A DNA stretch of 64,000 bases from JADLHS01 sp039806955 (GTDB taxonomy: Bacteria; Verrucomicrobiota; Verrucomicrobiia; Limisphaerales; JADLHS01): assembly GCA_039806955.1 (NCBI GenBank), contig JBDHQI010000019.1:1-64000 (forward strand), given 5' to 3'. Each line of letters starts with the position of its first letter. Position 1 is the first letter of the stretch. The notes under the pieces were generated by a model that did not search any database, was not told where the DNA came from, and was given only the letters and a program-made list of their open reading frames with translations. Shown piece by piece: positions 36,267 through 44,776 of the stretch. A program made the translations under genes and the position numbers.

Positions 36267-39116
36267 ATGAAACCAACCAGACATCGCAGTGTTCAACTCG
36301 CCCCGCATTCGTCGCACGGCGCGCGCGGAGCGTTGGCCCGGACCGGTGCCCTCGTTTTGAGTGCGGCGGTATCACTGTTTGCAACTTCGGCACGCGCGAT
36401 GTTGTCCGACTATCAGAACGCCGTGATGAGTGAGCCCAGCCTCATCTCGTATTACACCTTTGATGAATCGGATCTTTCAGATAGTAAATTGCTTTATTGG
36501 GGCGAAGAAAAAGGGACTCCAGCCGTCGCTTACGCTCCCGGTGTGGATGGTGAAGGCATGTCCCTCAGTTTAGACGGGCAGAATTGGATCAACTTTAACA
36601 TCGTCCCGGATTTTGCGTTCACGGATGGCGACGGCTCAATCGAGGCTTGGTTCCGGGCTGGCGAAAGAAATTACAATTCACTCCTCTTCGCCAACCGCGA
36701 CGGATCCACCCGTTACAGCGTCAATCTGGACACCAATAAAAAAGGCATCGGGATGTGGAACGGGACTAATTACTTCCCTACGGTGCCGATTCCGGATGCG
36801 GGTAACGCTTGGCATCACTTGGTGGTCGTATTCGAGGGTGGCGACTTCAAGGTCTATTTGGACGGCGTTTATGCCGGTTCCGTAAACCGCCCGTTGGGAA
36901 GTCCGTTAGATCGCCCCACCCAGCTCGGCTCCACGTCTCCGTTTGCGGTGGACGAAGGTTGGGTTGGTGAACTGGATGAAGTCGCCTTCTACGCCGATCC
37001 CCTGCCACTGGCGACCGTCGAGGCGCATTACCAGGCGTTCCTCGTGGGTAAATCACCGGTGATCGTCAAGTCGCCCAACGGCGGCACGTTTCTACCCGGA
37101 GTGACGCTTAATCTCAAAGTCCAAGCCACCGGACCAGATCTCACCTATCAATGGTTCAAAGGCGACGACCTTCTAGCCGGTGAAACGGCAGCCGTTATCT
37201 CCCTGCCGAATTTAAGTGCGGCCGAGGTTGGCAACTATTCGGTCAAGGTGTCCAATGCCGCTGGGGAGGTAACCAGTGATACCGCTTCCGTGGCTCTGGA
37301 AACCGAACTGCCCGCGGCGTTGGTGTCCTATCAAACGGCGATTTCAAACGAAACCAGTCTGATTTCGTATTACACCTTCGACCGTTTGCAACCGCTCGAT
37401 GATTTCGGTTCGCATGACGGCACCCTGTCGGGTTCTGCCGACTGGGGCGCGGGGTTGGGTGGCGGCCCAGCGCAGGCTCTGGCCTTGGACGGCAAAGGGC
37501 ATGTCCGCCTCGGCGCGGTGCCGGATTTTGATTTCACTTCGGGAAGCGGAACCGTCGAGGGCTGGGTCCGGGCGGATTGGAGCGCCTCGGATTCCGTCGC
37601 TGATTTTCCATGCCTGTTTGCCAATCGCAACGGCGGCACTCGCTGGAGTTTGCACATGAGCAAGGACAAGTCCACCCTGACCTTTTACAACGGGGCTGGC
37701 AGCTCTCTTTACACCATTCCCGGTGGTGCCGGCACCGTCTGGCATCACGTCGCAGCCGTAATTGACGCGGGGAATACCACCTATTATTGGGACGGCGCAT
37801 TGCTCGCCACGATAGCGCGCCCCTTGGGCGGTGCCAGCGTCACTGTGCAGTTGGGTTCATCCGCAGACAATACAACGGCGGAAGGCTGGTTTGGCCTGCT
37901 GGATGAAGTGGCGTTTTACTCAGAGGCCCTGCCCGCCGCCGCAATCGAAGCGCATTACAACGCCTATGCCGGCACCTTCCCTCCGGAAATTACCGCGCAA
38001 CCCAAAGGAGGATACTATTTGGCCAATCAGCCGTGGCAAATCTCGGTCGGCACGACTGGAGTGCAGTTGAGCTACCAGTGGTATCGCGACGGGGTGGCAA
38101 TCCCGGGAGCAACGAGCGCCAGTTTTGGCTCGGGAGCGGCCAGTCCCACCCTTTCGGGTCATTACCATGTGGAAGTATCCAACGCCAATGGCACGGTCAC
38201 CAGCGATGACGTGGAAGTTCACATTGGTAATGACATTGCCAATTATCAAAGCGTCGTTCAGAGCGAAAGTAGCCTCATTTCGTATTACACCTTCGACAAC
38301 GAGGACGCGGAAGACGCGCAATTTCTCCATCCCGGCACCATCGTGGGTGACACTGAAACCAGCGTGAGCTTCGGTCCGGGTGCGGGTGGAGTGCCCAACA
38401 AATCAGTTGTATTGGACGGCACGGGACACATTCGCCTCGGTGAAGTGGATGCGTTCAATTTCTACAGCGGTAGCGGGACCGTCGAAGCCTGGGTGCGCGC
38501 CAACTGGGTTAATCCAGCCAGCTACGATCCCACCATTTTTGCGGATCGCTGGGGAGACAGCGTTTGGAGCATTCACATGGAGCGATGGAAGAACTTCATC
38601 GGCAACTGGAACGGTGAACGTTTTTATCAACAACCCGTTTCCGGTGCCGAGCAATGGCATCATTACGTCGTTGTTTTTGAGGGCGGTCTCACCAAGATGT
38701 ACTGGGACGGCAAACCGATCGGTACCGCGATCCAGGCCCTGAACAATTACCTTGGACGCACGACGCAAATCGGCTCCAGCGCCCCGGACGTCACGACTGA
38801 AGGTTGGATGGGCGGCCTTGACGAGGTGGCGTTCTACTCCGAGGCGCTGGATGATACCGCCATCTGGAATCACTACGTGGCGATGACCGGCTCGGCGCTA
38901 CCATTGCCGCCCGCGTTGACCATCACCTTCAGCGGCAACCAGGTCACCGTGGCCTGGCCCGCCGAAGCAACGGACTTCGAATTGGTAACGGCGGACACTT
39001 TGCCGACCAACGCTTGGACGGTGGTTCCCGGAGTGATGGGTAACAGTGTAACCCTTGACGCCACGGGGACCAGCCAATTCTTCCGCCTCCGGAAAATTGA
39101 AATAGGCGTGCAATAA
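36267..39116 (+). CDS. secreted triple LamG/Ig-like repeat protein
   Basis: 949 residues with an N-terminal signal (ALVLSAAVSLFATSARA). Three internal units begin SLISYYTFD at about residues 57, 364 and 669, each a LamG/concanavalin-A-like jelly roll (GSIEAWFRAGE; GTVEGWVRADW; GTVEAWVRANW; WHHLVVVFEGG; LDEVAFY). The first two are followed by Ig-like domains (DLTYQWFKGDDLL; QLSYQWYRDGVAI). The C terminus is a small beta module ending QFFRLRK, followed by a short tail. It is likely a cell-surface or secreted glycan- or adhesion-binding protein. A possible purine-rich site (AAAGG) lies before the ATG. The gap 35999-36266 has no gene. Confidence 0.88.
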   Translation: MKPTRHRSVQLAPHSSHGARGALARTGALVLSAAVSLFATSARAMLSDYQNAVMSEPSLISYYTFDESDLSDSKLLYWGEEKGTPAVAYAPGVDGEGMSLSLDGQNWINFNIVPDFAFTDGDGSIEAWFRAGERNYNSLLFANRDGSTRYSVNLDTNKKGIGMWNGTNYFPTVPIPDAGNAWHHLVVVFEGGDFKVYLDGVYAGSVNRPLGSPLDRPTQLGSTSPFAVDEGWVGELDEVAFYADPLPLATVEAHYQAFLVGKSPVIVKSPNGGTFLPGVTLNLKVQATGPDLTYQWFKGDDLLAGETAAVISLPNLSAAEVGNYSVKVSNAAGEVTSDTASVALETELPAALVSYQTAISNETSLISYYTFDRLQPLDDFGSHDGTLSGSADWGAGLGGGPAQALALDGKGHVRLGAVPDFDFTSGSGTVEGWVRADWSASDSVADFPCLFANRNGGTRWSLHMSKDKSTLTFYNGAGSSLYTIPGGAGTVWHHVAAVIDAGNTTYYWDGALLATIARPLGGASVTVQLGSSADNTTAEGWFGLLDEVAFYSEALPAAAIEAHYNAYAGTFPPEITAQPKGGYYLANQPWQISVGTTGVQLSYQWYRDGVAIPGATSASFGSGAASPTLSGHYHVEVSNANGTVTSDDVEVHIGNDIANYQSVVQSESSLISYYTFDNEDAEDAQFLHPGTIVGDTETSVSFGPGAGGVPNKSVVLDGTGHIRLGEVDAFNFYSGSGTVEAWVRANWVNPASYDPTIFADRWGDSVWSIHMERWKNFIGNWNGERFYQQPVSGAEQWHHYVVVFEGGLTKMYWDGKPIGTAIQALNNYLGRTTQIGSSAPDVTTEGWMGGLDEVAFYSEALDDTAIWNHYVAMTGSALPLPPALTITFSGNQVTVAWPAEATDFELVTADTLPTNAWTVVPGVMGNSVTLDATGTSQFFRLRKIEIGVQ

Positions 39117-39138
39117 CAAAACACGCAATTAACGCGCT

Positions 39139-39170
39139 GGCATCCGGAAGCCGGAACACTTCCGGATGCC
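39139..39170. terminator. 12-bp hairpin after LamG gene
   Basis: GGCATCCGGAAG (39139-39150) pairs perfectly with CTTCCGGATGCC (39159-39170) around an 8-nt loop, 23 bp after the LamG stop. There is no T run. It may be a transcript 3' structure or a member of an intergenic palindrome family. Nothing else is seen between it and xseB. Confidence 0.5.
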
Positions 39171-39380
39171 TCGCTTCCGTTCCGGTCCGGCGCCAATGGC
39201 ACTGGATTCAGCCGCTGCATCAGCATCTGGACTTCCCACGGACTACTATTCTTTCACGCTGGTTTTCCCCGATCTGGTTCTCTGGTCAGAAATTCGCCCG
39301 GATTCATTCCCTCAGATTTGGTGTGACAAGTTCAAATCAGGGGACTGGACGACGGCGGACTTTTTTCCTAGAGTCCGTTT

Positions 39381-39659
39381 GTGCCGAATCCAGCCAAGAG
39401 CACTTCATCCGCCACTGCAGCTAAAACGACGATGCCGTTTGAGGAGGCATTGGAGAAATTGGAGGCCGTCGTGGAAGCGATGGAGTCCGGGGAGCTGCCA
39501 TTGGAGAAATTGATCGCGCGCTATGAAGAAGGCGTTAAATTTGCGAAAATTTGCCAGGAAAAGCTGGCGGAGGCGGAAGTGAAGATTCAACAATTGGAAC
39601 AAACCGCCACTGGCGAGTTGAAGTTGAAGCCCCTGACGGCTGATTTGGCCGAAGAATGA
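39381..39659 (+). CDS. xseB: exodeoxyribonuclease VII small subunit
   Basis: 92 residues from GTG 39381; ATG 39432 (MPFEEALEKLEAVV) is the canonical start region, so the first 17 residues may be a native extension. Two-helix coiled-coil fold: FEEALEKLEAVVEAMESGEL, PLEKLIARYEEGVKFAKICQ. It is the regulatory partner of XseA, whose gene is not in the window. The stop is 1 nt before the dxs ATG; the xseB-dxs pairing is common in many bacteria. Confidence 0.9.
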   Translation: MPNPAKSTSSATAAKTTMPFEEALEKLEAVVEAMESGELPLEKLIARYEEGVKFAKICQEKLAEAEVKIQQLEQTATGELKLKPLTADLAEE

Positions 39660-39660
39660 C

Positions 39661-41649
39661 ATGAGCAGATATCTGGATATGGTGGATGGGCCGGCCCACT
39701 TGAAAAAACTCTCGCCGCCACAGTTGGAAGTCATCGCGTCGGAAATTCGTCAGGAACTGATCACCAGCCTGGCCAAGGCGGGCGGCCATTTGGGACCCAA
39801 CCTGGGAGTGGTGGAGCTGACACTGGCGCTGCACTACGTCTTTGATTCGCCCACCGACAAATTCATCTGGGACGTGAGCCATCAAGTTTATGTCCATAAA
39901 ATGCTTACGGGTCGCAAAGACCGTTTTCATACCATCCGCCAGACCGACGGATTGAACGGCTTCGCACTGCGCACCGAAAGTGAACATGATTGCTACGGTG
40001 CGGGGCATGCGGGCACGGCATTGTCTGCGGCGCTGGGCATCGCCTCCGGACGGGATCGGCGCGGAACAGAAGAGAATGTGGTGTGTATCTTTGGGGATGC
40101 CGCCCTGACGAACGGCATTTCCTACGAAGCACTGAATAACATTTCGCAAACCACAAAAAAGTTCATCGGTATTCTGAACGACAATGAGTGGAGCATCGCG
40201 GAAAATGTGGGGGCGATTAACAATTACCTCAACAAGCTAATCCGCAATCCGTCCTACAACAAACTGGCGCGGGACTTTCAGAATTTTCTGCGCAGGCTGC
40301 CGAAGGGAGAGCTGGCGGCGAAACTGGCGCACAAAGCCGAAGAGGGGTTCAAGGGCGCGCTCTCCGAGGTCAGCCTGCGCCGCAATGTGCCGATTGTGGA
40401 TGCGGAAGGTCGCGGCGGTTACGGTAGCGCCATTTTGTTCGAGGAACTGGGATTGCGCTATCTGGGCCCGATTGACGGACACGATCTGCCGCTGCTGATC
40501 AAGACGTTGGAATTTGCCAAGTCTTGCGATCACCCCATCGTCATTCACATTCTGACCCGCAAAGGCAAGGGTTTCGAAGCCGCGCTCAAGGCGCCGGAAA
40601 AATTCCACGGTTTGGGACCGTTTGATGAAAAAACGGGAGAAACCCTGCCGGCCAGCCCGGGCACGGCCCCCAACTACCAGGACGCGTTTGGCCAAGCGTT
40701 GGTCAAGTTGTGTCGGAAGAACAACACGTTGGTCGGCATCACCGCAGCCATGCCCAGCGGTACTGGGCTGAAGCATTTGGAAAAAGCCATGCCGGAACGT
40801 TACGTGGACGTGGGCATTGCGGAAGAACACGGAGTTATCTTCGCCGCCGGGTTGGCGACCATGGGTTTCCATCCGGTAGTGGCAATCTATTCGAGCTTCC
40901 TGCAACGCGCGTATGACTGCATCCATCACGATGTGTGCCTGCAGGATCTGCCGGTGATTTTCTGCATGGATCGCGCGGGATTATCCGCGAATGACGGCCC
41001 GACCCATCATGGTCTGTTCGATATCGCGTATCTCCGCTGCCTGCCGAACGTCATTGCGATGGCGCCAAAGGACGAGGACGAACTGCAGGACATGCTGTTT
41101 ACGGCGACTCACCAGAATCATCCCACTTTCATCCGTTACCCCCGCGGAGCCGGCGAGGGTGTGCCGATCAAGGAGCAACCCAAGTTGCTGGAGGTAGGCA
41201 AGGCGGAGGTAATCAGCACGTTCGCCAACTCCGGCAAACGCAAGGTGGCTCTCTTCGGCCTGGGAAACATGTGTCGCGTGGCGCGGGAAGCGGCGGCGGA
41301 ACTGCGCGCGAGCGACTTCGACGTAGCGATCGTCAATCCCCGCTTCACCAAACCGCTTGACGCAGGAACACATGAATTTTTTGGGCGAGGGGCAGACCTG
41401 CTCGTCACGCTCGAAGACCACGTGCTGATGGGCGGTTACGGCGCGGCGGTGTTGGAATGTTTCAGCGATCGCAGCCTGACGACACCGGTGCTTCGGGTCG
41501 GTTGGCCGGATCAATTCATCGAACACGCCTCGACGCAGAATGAATTACGTGCCAAATACGGCCTCACCGCCGCCAGCGTGGCCGCGCGAGTGAAGGCGCA
41601 TTTCACCGATGCGGTGGCGGCACAGCGCAAATTTGCCGAGATCGCCTGA
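39661..41649 (+). CDS. dxs: 1-deoxy-D-xylulose-5-phosphate synthase
   Basis: 662 residues. Thiamine-diphosphate enzyme of the MEP pathway joining pyruvate and glyceraldehyde 3-phosphate. Marks: GGHLGPNLGVVELTLALHYV, FIWDVSHQVYVHKMLTGR, GAGHAGTALSAALGIA, FGDAALTNGISYEALNN, LNDNEWSIAENVGAI, MDRAGLSANDGPTHHGLFDI. Oddity: the ThDP motif usually reads GDGA and the phosphate region GAGHSST; here they are GDAA and GAGHAGT, yet the rest of the active-site sequence is intact. Confidence 0.92.
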   Translation: MSRYLDMVDGPAHLKKLSPPQLEVIASEIRQELITSLAKAGGHLGPNLGVVELTLALHYVFDSPTDKFIWDVSHQVYVHKMLTGRKDRFHTIRQTDGLNGFALRTESEHDCYGAGHAGTALSAALGIASGRDRRGTEENVVCIFGDAALTNGISYEALNNISQTTKKFIGILNDNEWSIAENVGAINNYLNKLIRNPSYNKLARDFQNFLRRLPKGELAAKLAHKAEEGFKGALSEVSLRRNVPIVDAEGRGGYGSAILFEELGLRYLGPIDGHDLPLLIKTLEFAKSCDHPIVIHILTRKGKGFEAALKAPEKFHGLGPFDEKTGETLPASPGTAPNYQDAFGQALVKLCRKNNTLVGITAAMPSGTGLKHLEKAMPERYVDVGIAEEHGVIFAAGLATMGFHPVVAIYSSFLQRAYDCIHHDVCLQDLPVIFCMDRAGLSANDGPTHHGLFDIAYLRCLPNVIAMAPKDEDELQDMLFTATHQNHPTFIRYPRGAGEGVPIKEQPKLLEVGKAEVISTFANSGKRKVALFGLGNMCRVAREAAAELRASDFDVAIVNPRFTKPLDAGTHEFFGRGADLLVTLEDHVLMGGYGAAVLECFSDRSLTTPVLRVGWPDQFIEHASTQNELRAKYGLTAASVAARVKAHFTDAVAAQRKFAEIA

Positions 41650-41692
41650 GCGTCAATGGCAGTGGATGTAAACTGCATCCCCAACTTGAAAG

Positions 41693-42961
41693 ATGAGAAA
41701 GCCCTCTTTGCTCATCGTCTGGCTGACGGTTTTCATTGACCTGATCGGGTTCGGCATCGTGGTGCCACTGACGCCGATTTTTGCGGAACGGTTTCGCGCC
41801 AGCAGTCTTACCATCAGCATCATCCTCGCGAGCTTTTCGGCTCTGCAATTTGTTTTTGCGCCGATCTGGGGACGCTTGTCAGATCGCAAAGGACGGCGGC
41901 CCATCATGCTGATCAGCACGGCGGGCGCCATGTTCTCATACGTCATTTTTGCGATCGGGTTGGAATTGCCGAACGCCAATGCGACGCTCGTCATTCTGAT
42001 CCTCTCGCGCTCGCTGGCCGGGGCGTTCGGCGGAAACATCACCGTGGCGCAGGCTTACATTGCTGACATTACGCCGCCCGAAAAACGCGCGCAGCGCATG
42101 GGATTGATCGGGATGGCGTTTGGACTTGGATTTATTTTTGGGCCGGCCATTGGCGGTTTCTGTTTGAAACATGGAGGCGTTGCCGCTCCAGGCTGGGCGG
42201 CAGCAGCCATTTGCGCCGGGAACCTGGCATTGGCTTTTGGGTTGTTGCCGGAAAGTCGCCGGGCGGGTTCCGATCACGCACCGCAGCGCCCACATTTCGC
42301 CCAATGGAAACACACGCTGATGACTCCCGGCGTCGGCCTGTTGGTGACGGTGTTTTTTCTTTCGACGCTTTGTTTCAGCGCATTCGAAGTGACGCTGGCG
42401 TTGTTGGTATGCGACAATTTCAAGATTGATATTCATGACGATGCGGCGACGGCCGCCGTGGCGACCTACCTTTTTGTGTACTGCGGGTTGATCAGCGCTT
42501 TGGTTCAGGGCGGCATGATCAAGGGCATCGTGCGGAAGCTCGGCGAACCCAAGGTGATCGCCTTGAGCTTGGTTTTAACCGCAATCAGTTTGATGCTCCT
42601 GCCGTTCATTCACGGTGATGGCGCGCTTTCATGGCTGGTTCTGGCGCAGCGCGCGGGCGGCCCTTGGTGGACGCTGCTGGGCACTTTGGCGCTATTGGCC
42701 GTAGGCACGAGCCTCACGCGCCCGCCGTTATTTGGGCTGCTTTCCAATCTCACCGCTGCGGACGAACAGGGAGCGAACATTGGCGTCAATCAAAGCGCCG
42801 GAAGTCTCGCCCGTATTATCGGGCAATTTGGAGCTCCGCTCATCCTGCTGGACGTTTCGCCTTACGTCCTGTTTCTGGGCAGCGGCTTGATGCTTTTGGT
42901 GGTGACGGGCATCGTGCTCCGCCGCTTGGTCCCCGCAAGCCAAAAATCTTCCGCCACCTGA
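41693..42961 (+). CDS. MFS transporter, TetA-like drug/metabolite exporter
   Basis: 422 residues with 12 predicted spans. MFS marks: FIDLIGFGIVVPLTPIFAER (TetA-type motif), FAPIWGRLSDRKGRRPIMLI (the cytoplasmic loop 2 signature), ILSRSLAGAFGGNITVAQAYI, ADITPPEKRAQRMGLIGMAF (the TetA-type 'P-xxRa-xxG' segment). The substrate is unknown; similarity to drug antiporters does not prove resistance. It starts 43 nt after dxs. Confidence 0.9.
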   Translation: MRKPSLLIVWLTVFIDLIGFGIVVPLTPIFAERFRASSLTISIILASFSALQFVFAPIWGRLSDRKGRRPIMLISTAGAMFSYVIFAIGLELPNANATLVILILSRSLAGAFGGNITVAQAYIADITPPEKRAQRMGLIGMAFGLGFIFGPAIGGFCLKHGGVAAPGWAAAAICAGNLALAFGLLPESRRAGSDHAPQRPHFAQWKHTLMTPGVGLLVTVFFLSTLCFSAFEVTLALLVCDNFKIDIHDDAATAAVATYLFVYCGLISALVQGGMIKGIVRKLGEPKVIALSLVLTAISLMLLPFIHGDGALSWLVLAQRAGGPWWTLLGTLALLAVGTSLTRPPLFGLLSNLTAADEQGANIGVNQSAGSLARIIGQFGAPLILLDVSPYVLFLGSGLMLLVVTGIVLRRLVPASQKSSAT

Positions 42962-43015
42962 CGGCTCCGGCAACCACCTTGCTCGAAGGACAATTAAGGC
43001 CCGATCAAAAGACCG

Positions 43016-43039
43016 GCGGCAGAACTCAAATTCTGCCGC
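43016..43039 (+). terminator. 9-bp hairpin after MFS gene
   Basis: GCGGCAGAA (43016-43024) and TTCTGCCGC (43031-43039) pair perfectly around a 6-nt loop. There is no T tract, so it could be a weak or Rho-assisted terminator. Confidence 0.45.
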
Positions 43040-43103
43040 GCTCCGGCACGGCTGGCGCTGGTGATTTCATCGTCAAAATTGGTCCTGTAAAAAGTGAAAA
43101 CTT

Positions 43104-43133
43104 TTGAATGACAAGCTGCCGAACTGGTCTTAT
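43104..43133 (+). promoter_or_regulatory. candidate promoter of small transcription unit
   Basis: TTGAAT (43104-43109) and TCTTAT (43128-43133) with an 18-bp spacer. It lies right after a small AAAAGT-GAAA-ACTTTT hairpin. It would drive the 35- and 54-residue frames that end at the strong terminator near 43436. Confidence 0.35.
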
Positions 43134-43154
43134 GGTCAGACTGTCAGAGGTGTT

Positions 43155-43262
43155 ATGAAGTTTAACAACACTCAACTGGAAACGCACAAGGAGCGTTTCT
43201 GGAATCGGTCATCCTCAACAATAAACATCAACGTCCAAGCTTATGACCAAAGCCACGATTGA
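43155..43262 (+). CDS. possible 35-residue leader peptide
   Basis: An ATG at 43155 has a GAGG ribosome-binding site 5 nt upstream. The frame (MKFNNTQLETHKERFWNRS, then an Ile/Asn-rich end) closes at 43262, 20 nt inside the 54-residue gene. It could couple translation of that gene, which lacks its own ribosome-binding site. No homologue is recognised. Confidence 0.3.
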   Translation: MKFNNTQLETHKERFWNRSSSTININVQAYDQSHD

Positions 43263-43407
43263 AGCCATCAGTGACGCCATTCGCGATCCCAATCATCCCT
43301 TCCGCAAGACGGATTATCAGCCCAAGAAGGCGATGAAGAACCGTTACGAGCGACGAAAAATCAAAGCTTATCTGCATCTGGCCGACTGGGAATCCGAGCC
43401 GGTGTAA
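43243..43407 (+). CDS. 54-residue basic protein, unknown
   Basis: MTKATIEAISDAIRDPNHPF begins it; then RKTDYQPKKAMKNRYERRK and an amphipathic end (LHLADWESEPV). Basic in the middle, with an acidic C terminus. It is flanked by a candidate promoter and by a strong terminator 28 bp after the stop, so it looks like a transcription unit of its own. The 3' end overlaps the 3' end of the convergent Fur-family gene by 47 bp. It is not recognised; a nucleic-acid-binding role is conceivable from charge only. Confidence 0.55.
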   Translation: MTKATIEAISDAIRDPNHPFRKTDYQPKKAMKNRYERRKIKAYLHLADWESEPV

Positions 43408-43918
43408 TCCCCGAGCTTTCATGGAAAGTCTTGTCGCCGCCGCACCCGTAAGTGCGGCGGCTCTCTTTTTGGCAGGCCGGGCAAACGCCGAAAAATTCCA
43501 ACCGATGCGTAACCGCTTTGAAATGACTCTGCGCAATCAGCCGCTTTTCCAAATCCGCGACGATGCACTCCTCAAGTTCAACGATGCGATTACACTCGGT
43601 ACAAACCAAATGATGCAGGTGAGCGGACGGATGGTCGTTCAACCAGGCGAAGCGGGTGGCGCCGTTTTCAAAGTGGAATCGTTTCACCAATCCAAGCTGT
43701 TCCAGGACTTTGACCGAGCGATAAACCGTCGCCAAGTCACAGCGCCCCACAGGAAGCGCCTGAAAAATTTCCTTAGGCGTCAACGACCCCGAAGCGCGCT
43801 GTAACACTCGTAGAATCGCACGCCGGGGCGCGGTGATTTTGCGCGCCTCCCGGCGCAGCCGCAGCGAGAGCCGGTGCTCGGCAGTGGCGACCGCCGTAGT
43901 CGCGACAACACCCTTCAT
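43361..43918 (-). CDS. Fur-family metalloregulator, probably Zur
   Basis: 185 residues. Winged-helix part: ITAPRRAILRVLQRASGSLT, PKEIFQALPVGRCDLATVYRSVKVLEQLGLV. Metal part: HPSAHLHHLVCTECNRIVELEEC and VCPACQKES, the two CxxC pairs for the structural zinc. The N terminus (VVATTAVATAEHRLSLRLRR) and the C-terminal tail after CPAC (about 30 residues) are longer than usual. It starts 3 nt after the ZIP transporter gene, so it belongs to one operon with it; this suggests zinc as the sensed metal (inference). Confidence 0.88.
   Translation of the reverse strand: MKGVVATTAVATAEHRLSLRLRREARKITAPRRAILRVLQRASGSLTPKEIFQALPVGRCDLATVYRSVKVLEQLGLVKRFHFENGATRFAWLNDHPSAHLHHLVCTECNRIVELEECIVADLEKRLIAQSHFKAVTHRLEFFGVCPACQKESRRTYGCGGDKTFHESSGITPARIPSRPDADKL
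43436..43470 (+). terminator. strong intrinsic terminator
   Basis: GCCGCCGCAC (43436-43445) pairs with GTGCGGCGGC (43452-43461) over 10 bp, 6-nt loop, followed by TCTCTTTTT. It ends the 54-residue protein transcript and lies inside the 3' coding part of the convergent Fur-family gene. Confidence 0.85.
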
Positions 43919-43921
43919 GCG

Positions 43922-44662
43922 TCAATGCACAAACACACAGGCAATTCCCGCTGCTGAGCCGATGATGATCGCGCCCAGCTTGGCCAGGTTGAAGCGGTGC
44001 AAATCGCTGGATTCAAACAAAATCGTGGTGGAGATGTGCATGAAAATGCCGATGACAATCGCCATCATTTCCTTGCCATAGGCCGCCAGGGTCGTGTGGC
44101 TGCTGATGAACATGCCCAGCGGGGCCATGGCCGCAAACAACACCAGGATTCCGATGGCCTTTCCGCGCGGCATTCCGGATTGCAGCAACATGCCCAAGAG
44201 CGCGATGGAGACGGGATAGTTATGGACGATAATGCTCGTTAATAAAAGCCGCCGCGTATGCGGGTCCAGTCCCTGCCCCACCCCGGTGTGTCCTTTTCCC
44301 AACGCCAAAGCTTCCACCAAAGCGTGCAAACACAGCCCCATCACGATGCCGACGGGCATGCGCTTGGCCACGACATGAGAATGACCATGCTCAACTCCCA
44401 TGGAAATGACATCCAGCGCCACCTGGATGAAAAATCCCAATAACATCAGGAAGCCGATCAACAAGACCCCGGACGACACCGCGTTCTCGTGGACCGGATG
44501 ATCGTGGTAAAGTTCCGGCAATAGATGCAGAAACGTCAGGCTGAGTAGGAAGGCTCCGGTAAAGGCGTTCAGGAGACGAATGTGTCGCGCTTCGTAGAGT
44601 CGGAAGCCGAACACCGTGAGCGCCCCCAGCGCGATACTCGAGAGCAACAGCAGATACTCCAT
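43922..44662 (-). CDS. ZIP family metal transporter
   Basis: 246 residues from the ATG at 44662 (another Met 13 codons upstream at 44701 would run to 8 bp from the palindrome). Eight spans; the metal path is seen in spans IV and V: GLCLHALVEALALG and SIIVHNYPVSIALLG, with His/Asn/Glu in the usual places. A His-rich loop (VEHGHSHVVAKR) and ELYHDHPVHENA are typical. It imports zinc or another divalent metal. It is cotranscribed with the Fur-family gene. Confidence 0.88.
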   Translation of the reverse strand: MEYLLLLSSIALGALTVFGFRLYEARHIRLLNAFTGAFLLSLTFLHLLPELYHDHPVHENAVSSGVLLIGFLMLLGFFIQVALDVISMGVEHGHSHVVAKRMPVGIVMGLCLHALVEALALGKGHTGVGQGLDPHTRRLLLTSIIVHNYPVSIALLGMLLQSGMPRGKAIGILVLFAAMAPLGMFISSHTTLAAYGKEMMAIVIGIFMHISTTILFESSDLHRFNLAKLGAIIIGSAAGIACVFVH

Positions 44663-44708
44663 AAACGGACTTGGAAAGCGTTTAACCGGGAACGCCGCCA
44701 CCTGGCGC

Positions 44709-44730
44709 TAATTGCAAAAGTTTGCAATTA
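44709..44730. promoter_or_regulatory. 22-bp perfect palindrome, candidate Zur/Fur operator
   Basis: TAATTGCAAA and TTTGCAATTA are exact inverted repeats around a 2-bp centre (AG). Length, AT-rich arms and 'TTGCAAA..TTTGCAA' core are like Fur-family boxes. It lies 47 bp before the ZIP ATG at 44662, where a promoter would be, and the first operon gene pair encodes a ZIP transporter and its likely regulator. It is therefore a strong candidate for autoregulation. Confidence 0.75.
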
Positions 44731-44737
44731 GACAGGC

Positions 44738-44768
44738 CAAAAATCCCGTTGGTCGAAAAACCAACGGG
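44738..44768 (-). terminator. intrinsic terminator of the rpmG-rpsR operon
   Basis: On the minus strand a 9-bp stem (CCCGTTGGT with ACCAACGGG, 6-nt loop) is followed by ATTTTT. It lies 8 bp after the rpsR stop codon and before the ZIP promoter region. Confidence 0.88.
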
Positions 44769-44776
44769 AGACGAAG

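Noticed and set aside
39166..39513. Open frame covering the xseB upstream region
   Set aside because: Out of frame with xseB, no domain, and it overlaps the true gene.
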